A DNA stretch of 64,000 nucleotides from CAYPHA01 sp964410215 (lineage in GTDB: Bacteria; Calditrichota; Calditrichia; Calditrichales; CAYPHA01): positions 5,772-69,771 of the forward strand of contig CAYPHA010000017.1 in the NCBI GenBank assembly GCA_964410215.1, in the 5' to 3' direction. A model generated the notes under the pieces. It searched no databases. It was given only the letters and a program-made list of their open reading frames with translations, and had not been told where the DNA came from. The position numbers and the translations under genes were made by a program. This document shows positions 1-8,170 of this stretch, one piece after another (within the stretch, counting starts at the first letter, position 1; each line of letters starts with the position of its first letter).

Positions 1-2
1 CT

Positions 3-563
3 CCGGGTGTCGCTCAGGTTGATCTGGTCTGGGATGAATCCCCGGATCCTGATTTCAACTACTTTTCTATCCGTCGCAGCGAAAGCGAAGGTTTTGACGC
101 CATGGACGCCGGAACGGAAGTTGGAACAACGACCGAACCGATGTACGTGGATGAAGCCGTTGAAGGCGGCAAGACCTATTATTACAAAGTCGTTGCCTAT
201 GACTTCAACGAAAATATGGGCTCCTTCTCCGACGAAGTTATGGCAAGCGTCACCGCCATCGGTGATGATTTGCTCGCTACGCCGAAAGAATTTGCCCTGC
301 GTCAGAATTATCCGAATCCGTTCAACCCGACCACACGGATTGCTTACGACCTGGCCGAAATGGCTGACGTGAAAATCGTCATCTATGACGCACTCGGAAG
401 CAAAATCAGAACGCTGGTTAATGCCTCCAAGGCAGCCGGTTCTTATAACGTGACCTGGGATGGTTTGAACGATGCCGGTAACAAAGTAGCCAGTGGTGTT
501 TATATCTACACCATTAACGCTGGTAATTTTAACGCAGCCAAGAAAATGACCCTGATGCGCTAA
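3..563 (+). CDS. C-terminal part of a T9SS-exported surface protein (5' end outside window)
   Basis: The reading frame is open from the left edge, so only the last 186 residues are visible. The first ~85 residues (IRRSESEGFDAMDAG through YYYKVVAYDF) look like a fibronectin type III domain. The last ~85 residues, starting at LRQNYPNPFNPTTRIAYDL and ending KKMTLMR, form a T9SS type A sorting domain of FlgD-Ig fold, which is removed during export through the outer membrane. The catalytic or binding part of the protein lies upstream of the window, so its function cannot be stated. A strong terminator follows 20 bases after the stop. Seen: the sorting signature. Known: such domains route proteins to the cell surface in FCB bacteria. 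Confidence 0.85.
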   Translation, partial: PGVAQVDLVWDESPDPDFNYFSIRRSESEGFDAMDAGTEVGTTTEPMYVDEAVEGGKTYYYKVVAYDFNENMGSFSDEVMASVTAIGDDLLATPKEFALRQNYPNPFNPTTRIAYDLAEMADVKIVIYDALGSKIRTLVNASKAAGSYNVTWDGLNDAGNKVASGVYIYTINAGNFNAAKKMTLMR

Positions 564-582
564 AATTCTGTTGTTTTTATTC

Positions 583-613
583 AAGGCCTTCCAATAAGGA
601 AGGCCTTTTTTTT
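583..613 (+). terminator. Rho-independent terminator of the T9SS cargo gene
   Basis: A perfect 10-bp stem (AAGGCCTTCC / GGAAGGCCTT) with a 5-base loop is followed by an uninterrupted T run, 20 bases after the stop codon at 563. Confidence 0.93.
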
Positions 614-696
614 GCTCTGAACAAGCGCATGAAGGGAACCATTCCCGTATTTCCCCGTACTTTCTCAAAGAGTTCAACATCTGTAACGAGTCTATC

Positions 697-3051
697 ATGC
701 CATATTGCTTTCGTTTTCTTTTTTCCGTCATCTTACTTCTACCGTTTCTCTCCTTTTCTCAAACCCGGGTCACCGGTTATATTCACAATGCAGAAACGGG
801 AGAGGCCCTTCCCGCAGCCAATATCCAGATCGAGGGAACATTGCGCGGAACCATTACGAATAATGACGGCCTTTTCCACATCGGCATCGAAACATTTCCC
901 GCTACGCTTCTTGTCTCCTACATCGGGTTTGAATCACAGGAACTACGCATAACGGCAGAACCTCAGGAGCCATTGAATATACTTCTCAAACCCATTATTC
1001 TAGAAACCGATGCCATCATCGTAACAGCGGAAGATCCGGCCATCAATATCATGCGCAAAGTCATTGAAAAAAAACAGAAATGGCGGGCAAAACTGCAGAC
1101 ATACCAGGCCAAAGCATACTCACGACTCGTACTCAGCAATGATTCCGGTATTGTCATGATTGCCGAAAGCATTTCAGAGGCTTTTTGGGATAAGAAGAAA
1201 GGTCCGCGGGAAGTCATCAAATCAAAACGGCAAACCGGTAATATGAACCAGGAAGGTAATTTCGCCAACGCCAGCTATATTCCCAATTTTTACGATGATG
1301 AAATAGAAATCAACGGATTCCGCATCATCGGGCCGACCCACCACGACGCCCTGGAGTATTACACGTTCAAACTGACTGGTCAACGGATGCGGGATGATGA
1401 TATCGTCTATGATATCGAAGTGATTCCAACCAGCCGGCTGCAACCGACCTTTACGGGGCACATCGCCGTGATCGATGAAGAATATGCCCTGCTCGAAGTC
1501 GACCTGAAACCGAATGATACCATCCTGTTCCCGCCACCGATCCAGTCCTGGAACCTCTATTATAAACAACAATTTAGTAATTTCGGAAAAGATTTCTGGT
1601 TACCGGTCGATGTACGCATCGATGGTAAAATTAAAATCGGTTTTACCGGTCTGCAGTTTCCAGCTATTTCCTATAGTCAGCTCTCACACCTCGATGATTA
1701 CCGGGTTAATACCGAGCTCCCTGATTCCCTGTACGAACAGGAAAAAATCTTTACAACCGATTCCACAACCATCGATTCAGCAGAATTGTTCGTCAAAAGC
1801 CCGGAGGTCGTTCCCCTCTCCGTGGAAGAAGACAGCGCTTATGCTACGCTGGACAGTACCGCAACGATGGATAAGGCGTTCCGGCCAACCGGAGTCCTGG
1901 CCCGATTTGTTATTACCGAATCGAACGCCGACCGCGAGCAGGATGAAAAGAAACGCTCGATGCTCTCCGGTTTCAGCCCGCACCTCCGTTTCAACCGGGT
2001 TGATGCGTTCAGTATCGGTGTTAATTACAATAGAAATCTGACAAATAATTTCAAGTCAAAGGTATCGCTGAATTATAAAACCGGGACGGAACGCTGGGGA
2101 TATGGTATGGGATTCGTCTACGATTTTCACAAAAATATGTCTTTATCGGCACGTTACCTGGTGGATACAAAACGCCCGTTCCAGTCTGACAATTATTCGA
2201 TGATGGTTTCAAGCCTGCTTCCCCTTCTCGGTAAGGATGATTATTTTGACTACTATTGGGATAAATCCTTTCACGCAGAACTTGGAAAAGAATGGAACCG
2301 TTTCGACGTAACCCTGGTGACCGGCCTGAATGATGCCTGGCACAGCAGCCTGGAAAAAAATACGGACTTTAATATCGTCGGTTCTGACAAAAAGCAGCGG
2401 GTAAATCCCGGTGTTTCTGAAGGACATCTCACGTCATTTTTCATCCGTCTCCGGTACGGTGACGAGCGGGCGCCCTTCGGTGTGGTGGGTCAACGCCGGA
2501 TTGAACTATCATTTGAACACAGTGCACCGGGCTTTCTTGACAGTGATTTTGATTTCACACGGTATGCGCTTCAGATCGACTGGCGGATCAACACCTTTCT
2601 GAAGCGCCGTCTTCTGCCCAATGCGCTCGATCTGCGCCTGATCCTGGGAAGCGCAGCCGGCGACCTGCCGGTTCAGAAAATGCATGGTATCGATGGTAAT
2701 TTTTACGCCTTCAGCCCCTTCGGCGCTTTCCGGACACTGTCCGGCAGGCACTATGCCGGTGAAGAGACGGCTGCCCTGTTCTGGGAGCACAATTTCCGGA
2801 CCGTACCTTTTGAACTGCTTGGACTGGATTACCTGGCCCGAAAAGGATTGAGCATTATCGTACATGGCGGGCATGGGAGAACCTGGCTAAAAAATGACGA
2901 GGCCTATCCGTATCTGCATGTACCGCAGGAATGGCATCACGAATGCGGGGTGTCGCTGAACAGCCTGTTCGGCATGTTGCGTCTGGACCTGACGCGACGG
3001 CTGGATCGGCCGGGATATTATTTCGGTGCCGGCTTCGCCCGGTTTTTTTAG
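697..3051 (+). CDS. DUF5686 family outer-membrane protein with carboxypeptidase-regulatory-like domain
   Basis: 784 residues. A signal peptide (about 1-22, ending LSFSQ) is followed by a carboxypeptidase regulatory-like beta-sandwich (about 24-105, TRVTGYIHNAETGEALPAAN...), as at the start of TonB-dependent receptors. The DUF5686 region follows (about 110-390, with KAYSRLVLSN and EYYTFKLTGQR), then a long beta-rich C-terminus with alternating aromatic strands ending in ARFF, consistent with an outer-membrane barrel closing on Phe. There is no TonB plug domain, so it is not a SusC-type importer. The family is widespread in FCB bacteria and its function is unknown. ACGAG lies 10-14 bases before the chosen ATG. 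It forms its own unit between two terminators and converges on the next gene. Confidence 0.85.
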   Translation: MPYCFRFLFSVILLLPFLSFSQTRVTGYIHNAETGEALPAANIQIEGTLRGTITNNDGLFHIGIETFPATLLVSYIGFESQELRITAEPQEPLNILLKPIILETDAIIVTAEDPAINIMRKVIEKKQKWRAKLQTYQAKAYSRLVLSNDSGIVMIAESISEAFWDKKKGPREVIKSKRQTGNMNQEGNFANASYIPNFYDDEIEINGFRIIGPTHHDALEYYTFKLTGQRMRDDDIVYDIEVIPTSRLQPTFTGHIAVIDEEYALLEVDLKPNDTILFPPPIQSWNLYYKQQFSNFGKDFWLPVDVRIDGKIKIGFTGLQFPAISYSQLSHLDDYRVNTELPDSLYEQEKIFTTDSTTIDSAELFVKSPEVVPLSVEEDSAYATLDSTATMDKAFRPTGVLARFVITESNADREQDEKKRSMLSGFSPHLRFNRVDAFSIGVNYNRNLTNNFKSKVSLNYKTGTERWGYGMGFVYDFHKNMSLSARYLVDTKRPFQSDNYSMMVSSLLPLLGKDDYFDYYWDKSFHAELGKEWNRFDVTLVTGLNDAWHSSLEKNTDFNIVGSDKKQRVNPGVSEGHLTSFFIRLRYGDERAPFGVVGQRRIELSFEHSAPGFLDSDFDFTRYALQIDWRINTFLKRRLLPNALDLRLILGSAAGDLPVQKMHGIDGNFYAFSPFGAFRTLSGRHYAGEETAALFWEHNFRTVPFELLGLDYLARKGLSIIVHGGHGRTWLKNDEAYPYLHVPQEWHHECGVSLNSLFGMLRLDLTRRLDRPGYYFGAGFARFF

Positions 3052-3085
3052 AGATATGATAAGCGAGCAATTACGTCGCAATTAT

Positions 3086-3115
3086 AAAAAAAGGGGGATG
3101 TTTATAAACATCCCC
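3086..3115 (-). terminator. Rho-independent terminator of the ASPIC/UnbV gene
   Basis: A perfect 22-base palindrome at 3094-3115 (arms start GGGGATGTTT) is preceded on the plus strand by seven A, which gives the T tail of a minus-strand terminator. It lies 11 bases beyond the stop of the gene at 3126 and may also stop the convergent plus-strand gene. Confidence 0.88.
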
Positions 3116-3125
3116 TAAAGAAAAT

Positions 3126-5501
3126 TTACCGTACCAGCAGCATTTTCCGCACCTGGCTGAACGCACCGGCCTGGATGCGGTAATAATAAACACCACTGGT
3201 CAGGTCGGTTGCATCGAAGGTCACCTGGTGCTGGCCGGCCGGCATGTTGGCATTTACAAGGGTTGCCACCGTCTGCCCGAGCGCATTGTAAACATCGATC
3301 GTCACCAGTTCCGATACCGGTAAATCGAATCGTATCTGTGTCGACGGATTGAACGGATTCGGATAATTCGCATAGAGCATAAAATCACTGACACGATTCC
3401 CGTCGGTGCCTGTGATGCTACTCGTTACTTTTTCATACCCGACAGCAAACTCAGAGAAGCCCGTCAATCCTTCTGCGTACAGCGTGTTTCCGATGATTTC
3501 CGAATTCATTGGTTCCCAGGGAACGCCGCTTCCGGATCGCTGCAGCACAACCATCTTTTCAGGAAGGGGTGATCCTGGCGGTACATCGGAAACATCAAGA
3601 TAAACAGAACTTGTAAAATCGCTCAGGCCGGTTTGCGTTATATCCCAATAGCGGTCATTGATCAGGGTATCCGGCGATATCAGCGAGCCATCAGGTCCCA
3701 GCACCGTACCAGGAAGAATAGCTTCCTCAACCGGTCCGGTCCTGTACCGTACGACATTCAATGCACCGCCGTCAGCGTCGTCCAGAGCCGTAAATTCAAC
3801 CGCCGCACCGGTCGTTCCGGTAAGATATAGGAAGCTTTGATTCGGAATGATCTCTGCATCCACATCATCGGCTCCTCCCGTGAAGACCATGAAGGCATTC
3901 ACAGGCAGGTTTTTAAAGGAATTGATCGTCCGCTCGCTGCCACTTGTAGAATTCAGCCATTCCACGCGCACCGAATCGATAAACGTGGCAGATCCCAGGC
4001 CGAAATGGGCCCGCAGGCTGTTCTGTCCGCCAGCGCCTGTCTGTCCGGAGATTTCCCGCATCTGGGTAACCACATCCCCCTGTTCCGGGATATCGGCCGT
4101 AACCTTTACACGCGACCCAATCGCGGAGGCGTTTGTCGTGCCGGTACCGACGAGTTGTATGTTTGTAAAGCCATTGCCATTGTCGCCGCCATTTATGTAC
4201 AGCAACGGTGCCCAGCTTTCACCGGCCAGGTTATCGCCATGACAGGCAACCAGGTCCAGGAATCCGTCATTATTGACATCGGCAAAAGCCACACCACGTC
4301 CGTGAAATGGATCACCATTATTGGGATAATAGTAATCCTGCAGCCGGCTGAAGGTATATCCGCCCGAATTGCCGCTGTTCGCATAGAGCGTGGCAGGGGC
4401 GTTTTCTGCATCAGCACCTTCAGCGTTCGAAACAAAGACATCCAGGTCGCCGTCATTATCCACATCCCCCCAGGTACTTCCCTGTGCATTGTATACATCT
4501 GTGGTAAGCGGATCATCCGAGACGATGGTGAAATCTACGTTTGTCGTTGTGCTGTTATTCTGAAACAGAAAGTTCGTATAGATCTGATTGTCAATGGGAT
4601 TTGTGACGAACAAATCCGTATCCCCGTCGTTATCGTAATCGACCCAACTGGCACCCATAAAGGAAGTACCTTCCACCTGGAAAATACTTGTACCGGTGGT
4701 ATCAAATCCTGTACCGGAAGTATTGGTCCAGAGCAGTGAACTTAAATCCCCACCTCCGGAACAATTAAAGAGATCCAGGTAGCCGTCATTATTGTAATCC
4801 GACCACCCAAAACCGGAACCAAAGGTCTTAAAAGGGCTGTTTCCACTTCCCCTGAAGACTATATTGCCGATATCTGAAACAGTCAGTTCGGTAAACGAAC
4901 CGTCCCCGTCATTTTCGAAGAAAGTGTTTTCCCCTTTGGCCGGGCCAAACAGTCCGATACTCCCGTTATCGACAAACATATCCGGGTAACCATCATTGTT
5001 ATAGTCTCCCCAGCCAACATGACGGGAGTCTTCTGCCAGCGTAGCCAGCGCACCGACAGAGGAGTTGTCCGTCAGATCCATAAAACTACCGGCACCATCG
5101 TTCTGAAAAAGATTGTTCGGCCAGGTGGTACCGGCAAATCCATTTTGAGCAACGGCAACATATAGGTCAACATGACCGTCATTGTCATAATCGCCCCAGG
5201 TGACCGCTCCCGTGGTTCTCACATAGTCGGTAATACCGGCGATATCCTGCAACACAAAAGTTCCCTGATTGTTTTTATACAACAGGTTCTCATAACTGGC
5301 GCCGGTAAAATTATCGCTTCTGGAAATATAGACGTCAACCCAGCCGTCATTATCATAATCGGCAAAAGCCACGGCCTGGGAAATAACGGCTTCTTCCAGA
5401 GCATCCGGCATATTCACAGGCGTTTCAAACGGATCCTGTGCCTGCCCAAAACGCAGCATGGAAAAAACAAACAAAATCAGTAAAACAGTCCGACGGTTCA
5501 T
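3126..5501 (-). CDS. FG-GAP/VCBS repeat surface protein with ASPIC/UnbV and T9SS sorting domains
   Basis: 791 residues: signal peptide 1-21 (LRFGQAQ), then about eight FG-GAP/VCBS-type repeats with the calcium-loop signature DYDNDGxxDL (for example AFADYDNDGWVDVYIS, WGDYNNDGYPDMF, WGDVDNDGDLDVF), predicted to form a seven-bladed propeller. An ASPIC/UnbV domain follows (about residues 455-535, GSRVKVTADIP through DSVRVEWLNS), then a beta-sandwich, and finally a T9SS sorting domain (LYANYPNPFNPSTQIRFDL to KMLLVR). Family knowledge indicates a secreted surface protein; adhesion is a common guess but nothing here proves a ligand. Start: ATG with GAGG about 7 bases upstream. It is monocistronic, with a terminator 11 bases downstream. 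Confidence 0.87.
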   Translation of the reverse strand: MNRRTVLLILFVFSMLRFGQAQDPFETPVNMPDALEEAVISQAVAFADYDNDGWVDVYISRSDNFTGASYENLLYKNNQGTFVLQDIAGITDYVRTTGAVTWGDYDNDGHVDLYVAVAQNGFAGTTWPNNLFQNDGAGSFMDLTDNSSVGALATLAEDSRHVGWGDYNNDGYPDMFVDNGSIGLFGPAKGENTFFENDGDGSFTELTVSDIGNIVFRGSGNSPFKTFGSGFGWSDYNNDGYLDLFNCSGGGDLSSLLWTNTSGTGFDTTGTSIFQVEGTSFMGASWVDYDNDGDTDLFVTNPIDNQIYTNFLFQNNSTTTNVDFTIVSDDPLTTDVYNAQGSTWGDVDNDGDLDVFVSNAEGADAENAPATLYANSGNSGGYTFSRLQDYYYPNNGDPFHGRGVAFADVNNDGFLDLVACHGDNLAGESWAPLLYINGGDNGNGFTNIQLVGTGTTNASAIGSRVKVTADIPEQGDVVTQMREISGQTGAGGQNSLRAHFGLGSATFIDSVRVEWLNSTSGSERTINSFKNLPVNAFMVFTGGADDVDAEIIPNQSFLYLTGTTGAAVEFTALDDADGGALNVVRYRTGPVEEAILPGTVLGPDGSLISPDTLINDRYWDITQTGLSDFTSSVYLDVSDVPPGSPLPEKMVVLQRSGSGVPWEPMNSEIIGNTLYAEGLTGFSEFAVGYEKVTSSITGTDGNRVSDFMLYANYPNPFNPSTQIRFDLPVSELVTIDVYNALGQTVATLVNANMPAGQHQVTFDATDLTSGVYYYRIQAGAFSQVRKMLLVR

Positions 5502-5602
5502 TACGACCTCCTCTATGACATACTTTTATTTCCATGATCACTTGACAAAATGTACAAAAAATGCCGCTCATTTTCCTTAAAATGAGCTGTAAGATATAAA
5601 AA

Positions 5603-5632
5603 TGTCAATATTCTTGCCTGTCAATATTGACA
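5603..5632. promoter_or_regulatory. Repeated TGTCAATATT element upstream of the ASPIC/UnbV gene
   Basis: TGTCAATATT occurs at 5603-5612 and again at 5619-5628; the second copy is part of the perfect palindrome TGTCAATATTGACA (5619-5632). On the minus strand the second copy supplies a TTGACA -35 hexamer with an AT-rich TTTTAT 17 bases on, so this could be promoter plus operator for the gene ending at 3126. It lies in the 325-base gene-free stretch 5502-5826, which is otherwise AT-rich without recognisable genes. Confidence 0.4.
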
Positions 5633-5738
5633 TCTTATCGTATTATTAATCGGAACTTACAATAAATGATTTAGGAATTATTGATTTAAATCAAAATATC
5701 TGTGAGGATTAGAGAATTTTTTTCGGTAAGATCAAAAT

Positions 5739-5810
5739 ACCACGGATAAGAAAGGAAACCGTGCAGATTATTTTGCTGTTTGAATGAAGATTGCCTCACT
5801 CATCCGTGGT
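5739..5810. repeat. Inverted repeat ACCACGGATAAG / CTCATCCGTGGT
   Basis: Two 12-base arms at 5739-5750 and 5799-5810 match with one mismatch, around a 48-base interior. There is no T tail, so it is not an ordinary terminator. It lies between the stop of the unknown gene at 5827 and the promoter region of the gene starting at 5501. Confidence 0.45.
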
Positions 5811-5826
5811 CACAGGACAGTAATGT

Positions 5827-6297
5827 TTATTTCACATTCTCGCAGGGAATTTTCAGCGGATCCCCGACCCCGTCGAACTTTGTAGCCTGGAACTTATTAC
5901 CGGCATAATCCTGCTGGAAGGTCACAAGCTGCCACAGGGTGCAGGTATCGTCACTGTTTTTTACGGCGATTCCAGCACGGATATACCTGTGCAGAATGAT
6001 ACCGGTCACCGGATGTCGACGAATCATCCAGTCCGGATCGATTATATTAATTTTTAACACCTCACCTTTAATGCGGTCCTTGTAGGTCTGTGAGCCCTTG
6101 AAAGCGGCTATCATTTCGGCTTCCAGAGTCTTATCGGACATCGCCGCTTTGGGCATGGCCACGGTCTTCGTCTTCAAATTGGATGCATTGTCATTGATTG
6201 CATCAGACATCTGCTGATAAACAGAAAAATCATCGCCTTCAATGGTAAATGTGCCTTCTGACACCACATTATAATTACACTTCACCTTCACAATCAT
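5827..6297 (-). CDS. Hypothetical protein, probably cut at the N-terminus by an assembly gap
   Basis: 156 visible residues from the first ATG (MIVKVKCNYNVVSEGTF...). Only two known bases separate this ATG from the run of N, so the true start may lie inside the gap. The protein is small, mixed alpha/beta, without signal peptide or membrane segment in the visible part, and carries a central KGEVLKINIIDPDWMIRRHP stretch and four Cys. I do not recognise a family. The C-terminal half reads like a small domain that could be exported if a signal peptide lies in the gap. No neighbour gives a functional hint; it is on the minus strand and divergent from the gene at 6591. Confidence 0.6.
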   Translation of the reverse strand: MIVKVKCNYNVVSEGTFTIEGDDFSVYQQMSDAINDNASNLKTKTVAMPKAAMSDKTLEAEMIAAFKGSQTYKDRIKGEVLKINIIDPDWMIRRHPVTGIILHRYIRAGIAVKNSDDTCTLWQLVTFQQDYAGNKFQATKFDGVGDPLKIPCENVK

Positions 6298-6299
6298 TT

Positions 6300-6399
6300 N
6301 NNNNNNNNNNNNNNNNNNNNNNNNNNNNNNNNNNNNNNNNNNNNNNNNNNNNNNNNNNNNNNNNNNNNNNNNNNNNNNNNNNNNNNNNNNNNNNNNNNN
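6300..6399. other. Assembly gap of 100 N
   Basis: Exactly 100 N, the conventional size for a gap of unknown length. It removes the promoter region, and possibly the start, of the gene ending at 5827. The remaining sequence 6400-6590 is AT-rich and contains only the upstream region of the gene at 6591. Confidence 0.98.
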
Positions 6400-6590
6400 A
6401 AATATATGATTTGAATCCGGCTTATCTGAAATGAAAGGTCAAAACAAATAGAAAGGCACATAAATTTACAAGGAAAAATTCAGAAAAACATTTATTTTTT
6501 TAATTAACTTAATTTTTATGATTATATTTGATCAACAACACATCAATTCTTCACGATTTCAGATAGCTATTTTTACCAGCAGGTCCCGAA

Positions 6591-7958
6591 ATGAAATATA
6601 ATCTGTCCGGTCAAAGAGCATTCGCAACCCGGTATGTATTTTTAGCAATAATATTATTACTCCCTGTTTATCATCTTTCCGCTCAGGAAAAAATGGTTCG
6701 TGTGTTAGATGTGTATAAGAATGCCTATGAAACAGCACTGGAAGATGGTGAGATTGATGAAAACGAAGAAGCGCTTCTGGATGCGATCCGGAATGCACTG
6801 GGTTTGTCGGAAGAGGATATTATCGGCATAAGAACGACCGTTTTGGTCGATTCCGGTCATATTGACCAGTCCGGCCGCTGGCTGGTGGTCGCGCAGAATA
6901 TGATCTATGGTGCTTCCATATACGGTTGGATGATACCCGACGTTCTTGGCGCAGATGACACTAAATGGTATGTGGGTTCGGAGATGCTATCTCTGGCCGG
7001 TTCTTTCTATTGTACGTATCAGTTAACAAAAAACAGTCCGTTATCACTTTCACGCGCCCAGATGATGCGCCTCGGTTCCCTGGTCGGATTACGTTACGGT
7101 TTTGGCATCAACACCCTTTTAGATCTGGACCGGGATGAAAGCAAGGTATGGCAGTTCCTTGTCATGACGTCCATCCCGGCGGGTATTTATCTGGGCGATC
7201 AGCTGTATAAACACTGGCAGCCTTCACACGGACAATCCTGGACCCTGGGACTCGGAGCCGGCATCAGCGCTTTCAGTTTTCATCAAATCCATTCCATGTT
7301 CAGTGCTGCACCCGAGGAGCCTTCCCCGGATGACGTCTATATGAATCCCTGGGAATGGGAACAATCCAATGTCTACCGATCCTGGGAAAACGATAAAAAA
7401 CGGTGGGATCGGACCAGCACCCTGATTGAAATGGCAGGGTATCCAATCGGCATCTACCTGGCACACACGTACTGGGCGAATAAGCACATTTCATTTGGTG
7501 ACGGGCTCATGTTAACCCAGGGTACCTTTTCCGGTGCTTCATACGCGATGCTTCTTGCCGTTCTGCTGGGTGTGGATTTTGATAACGGCGAGACATGGCG
7601 CCTGTTCCCGGTTTTAGGAAGTACAGCCGGTACGCTGTTGATGGACCGCTACATTCACGGTTATGATTACACGCCCGGGCAGGCGTTTGTATCCACCCTG
7701 GGAACGCTGTCAGGAGCCGCTTTTATGGCGGGTATCGCGGTTATAACAGAAACACGAAATGAAAAAGCCCTTTCGGCCATGCTTATGTCCGGCGGCATTA
7801 CCGGGCTTCTGCTGACCAATCGGATATTTGATTTAAAAAAGGAAAAGAAGGCGTCATTATCATTTAACAATTATCACATCAACCTGATGCCCGGTTTTCA
7901 TTATCAGGAACAGGGGGGACATAAAATTCCGACCTTGTTCATCTCAGCGCGCTTTTAA
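6591..7958 (+). CDS. Hypothetical envelope protein with acidic helical N-terminal segment
   Basis: 455 residues. Signal peptide about 1-31 (VFLAIILLLPVYHLSAQ). An acidic segment (about 48-75, ALEDGEIDENEEALLDAI and GLSEEDI) resembles the calcium-binding or TerB-like loops found in other proteins, but is too short to assign. The rest is rich in Gly and aromatic residues with repeated short hydrophobic stretches (IPAGIYLGDQLYKHW; YPIGIYLAHTYW; GTLLMDRYIHGYDYTPGQA), an internal repetition compatible with an outer-membrane or multi-span fold. It ends PTLFISARF with a terminal Phe, as outer-membrane barrels often do. No family recognised. It stands alone on the plus strand and converges on the glucan locus. 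Confidence 0.72.
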   Translation: MKYNLSGQRAFATRYVFLAIILLLPVYHLSAQEKMVRVLDVYKNAYETALEDGEIDENEEALLDAIRNALGLSEEDIIGIRTTVLVDSGHIDQSGRWLVVAQNMIYGASIYGWMIPDVLGADDTKWYVGSEMLSLAGSFYCTYQLTKNSPLSLSRAQMMRLGSLVGLRYGFGINTLLDLDRDESKVWQFLVMTSIPAGIYLGDQLYKHWQPSHGQSWTLGLGAGISAFSFHQIHSMFSAAPEEPSPDDVYMNPWEWEQSNVYRSWENDKKRWDRTSTLIEMAGYPIGIYLAHTYWANKHISFGDGLMLTQGTFSGASYAMLLAVLLGVDFDNGETWRLFPVLGSTAGTLLMDRYIHGYDYTPGQAFVSTLGTLSGAAFMAGIAVITETRNEKALSAMLMSGGITGLLLTNRIFDLKKEKKASLSFNNYHINLMPGFHYQEQGGHKIPTLFISARF

Positions 7959-7967
7959 ATGCGGTCA

Positions 7968-8153
7968 TCATCTATAGGATGGGGTTGGTTCTTCAAAGAT
8001 TTCTTCATAATGATGAATATTGATAACAACAGCGAGATCATTTATACGGGCCTGCTCAATCACCCGGTTTTAACTGAAACAAAGGGAAAACCCGATCGAC
8101 ATTAGAATCATCCCTTTAAAAATTTTGGAAACGGTTATCAAAACATTTTTCAT
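7968..8153 (-). pseudogene. Remnant of a secreted GH5-type glycoside hydrolase
   Basis: An ATG at 8153 opens a 27-residue peptide that reads as a signal peptide (MKNVLITVSKIF...GFSLCFS). It stops at TAA (8070-8072) and continues in the same frame with NRVIEQARINDLAVVINIHH followed by YEEIFEEP before TGA at 7968. The segment AVVINIHHYEE closely resembles the beta-strand with conserved His-His found in GH5 cellulase/endoglucanase catalytic domains, preceded by the usual helix. About 100 residues expected between the two parts and everything after are absent. It starts 17 bases after the phosphorylase stop, so it was probably the third gene of the transporter-phosphorylase operon. The GH5 call is inference from a short motif. 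Confidence 0.5.
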
Positions 8154-8170
8154 AGTGTTATCCCCTGGAA

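Noticed and set aside
3837..4739. A 300-residue plus-strand frame antisense to the ASPIC/UnbV gene.
   Set aside because: The opposite strand encodes a clear repeat protein; the frame is a by-product of its repeated DYDNDG codons.
6249..6434. A plus-strand frame running through the 100-N gap.
   Set aside because: Most of it is N; the minus strand holds the visible gene.
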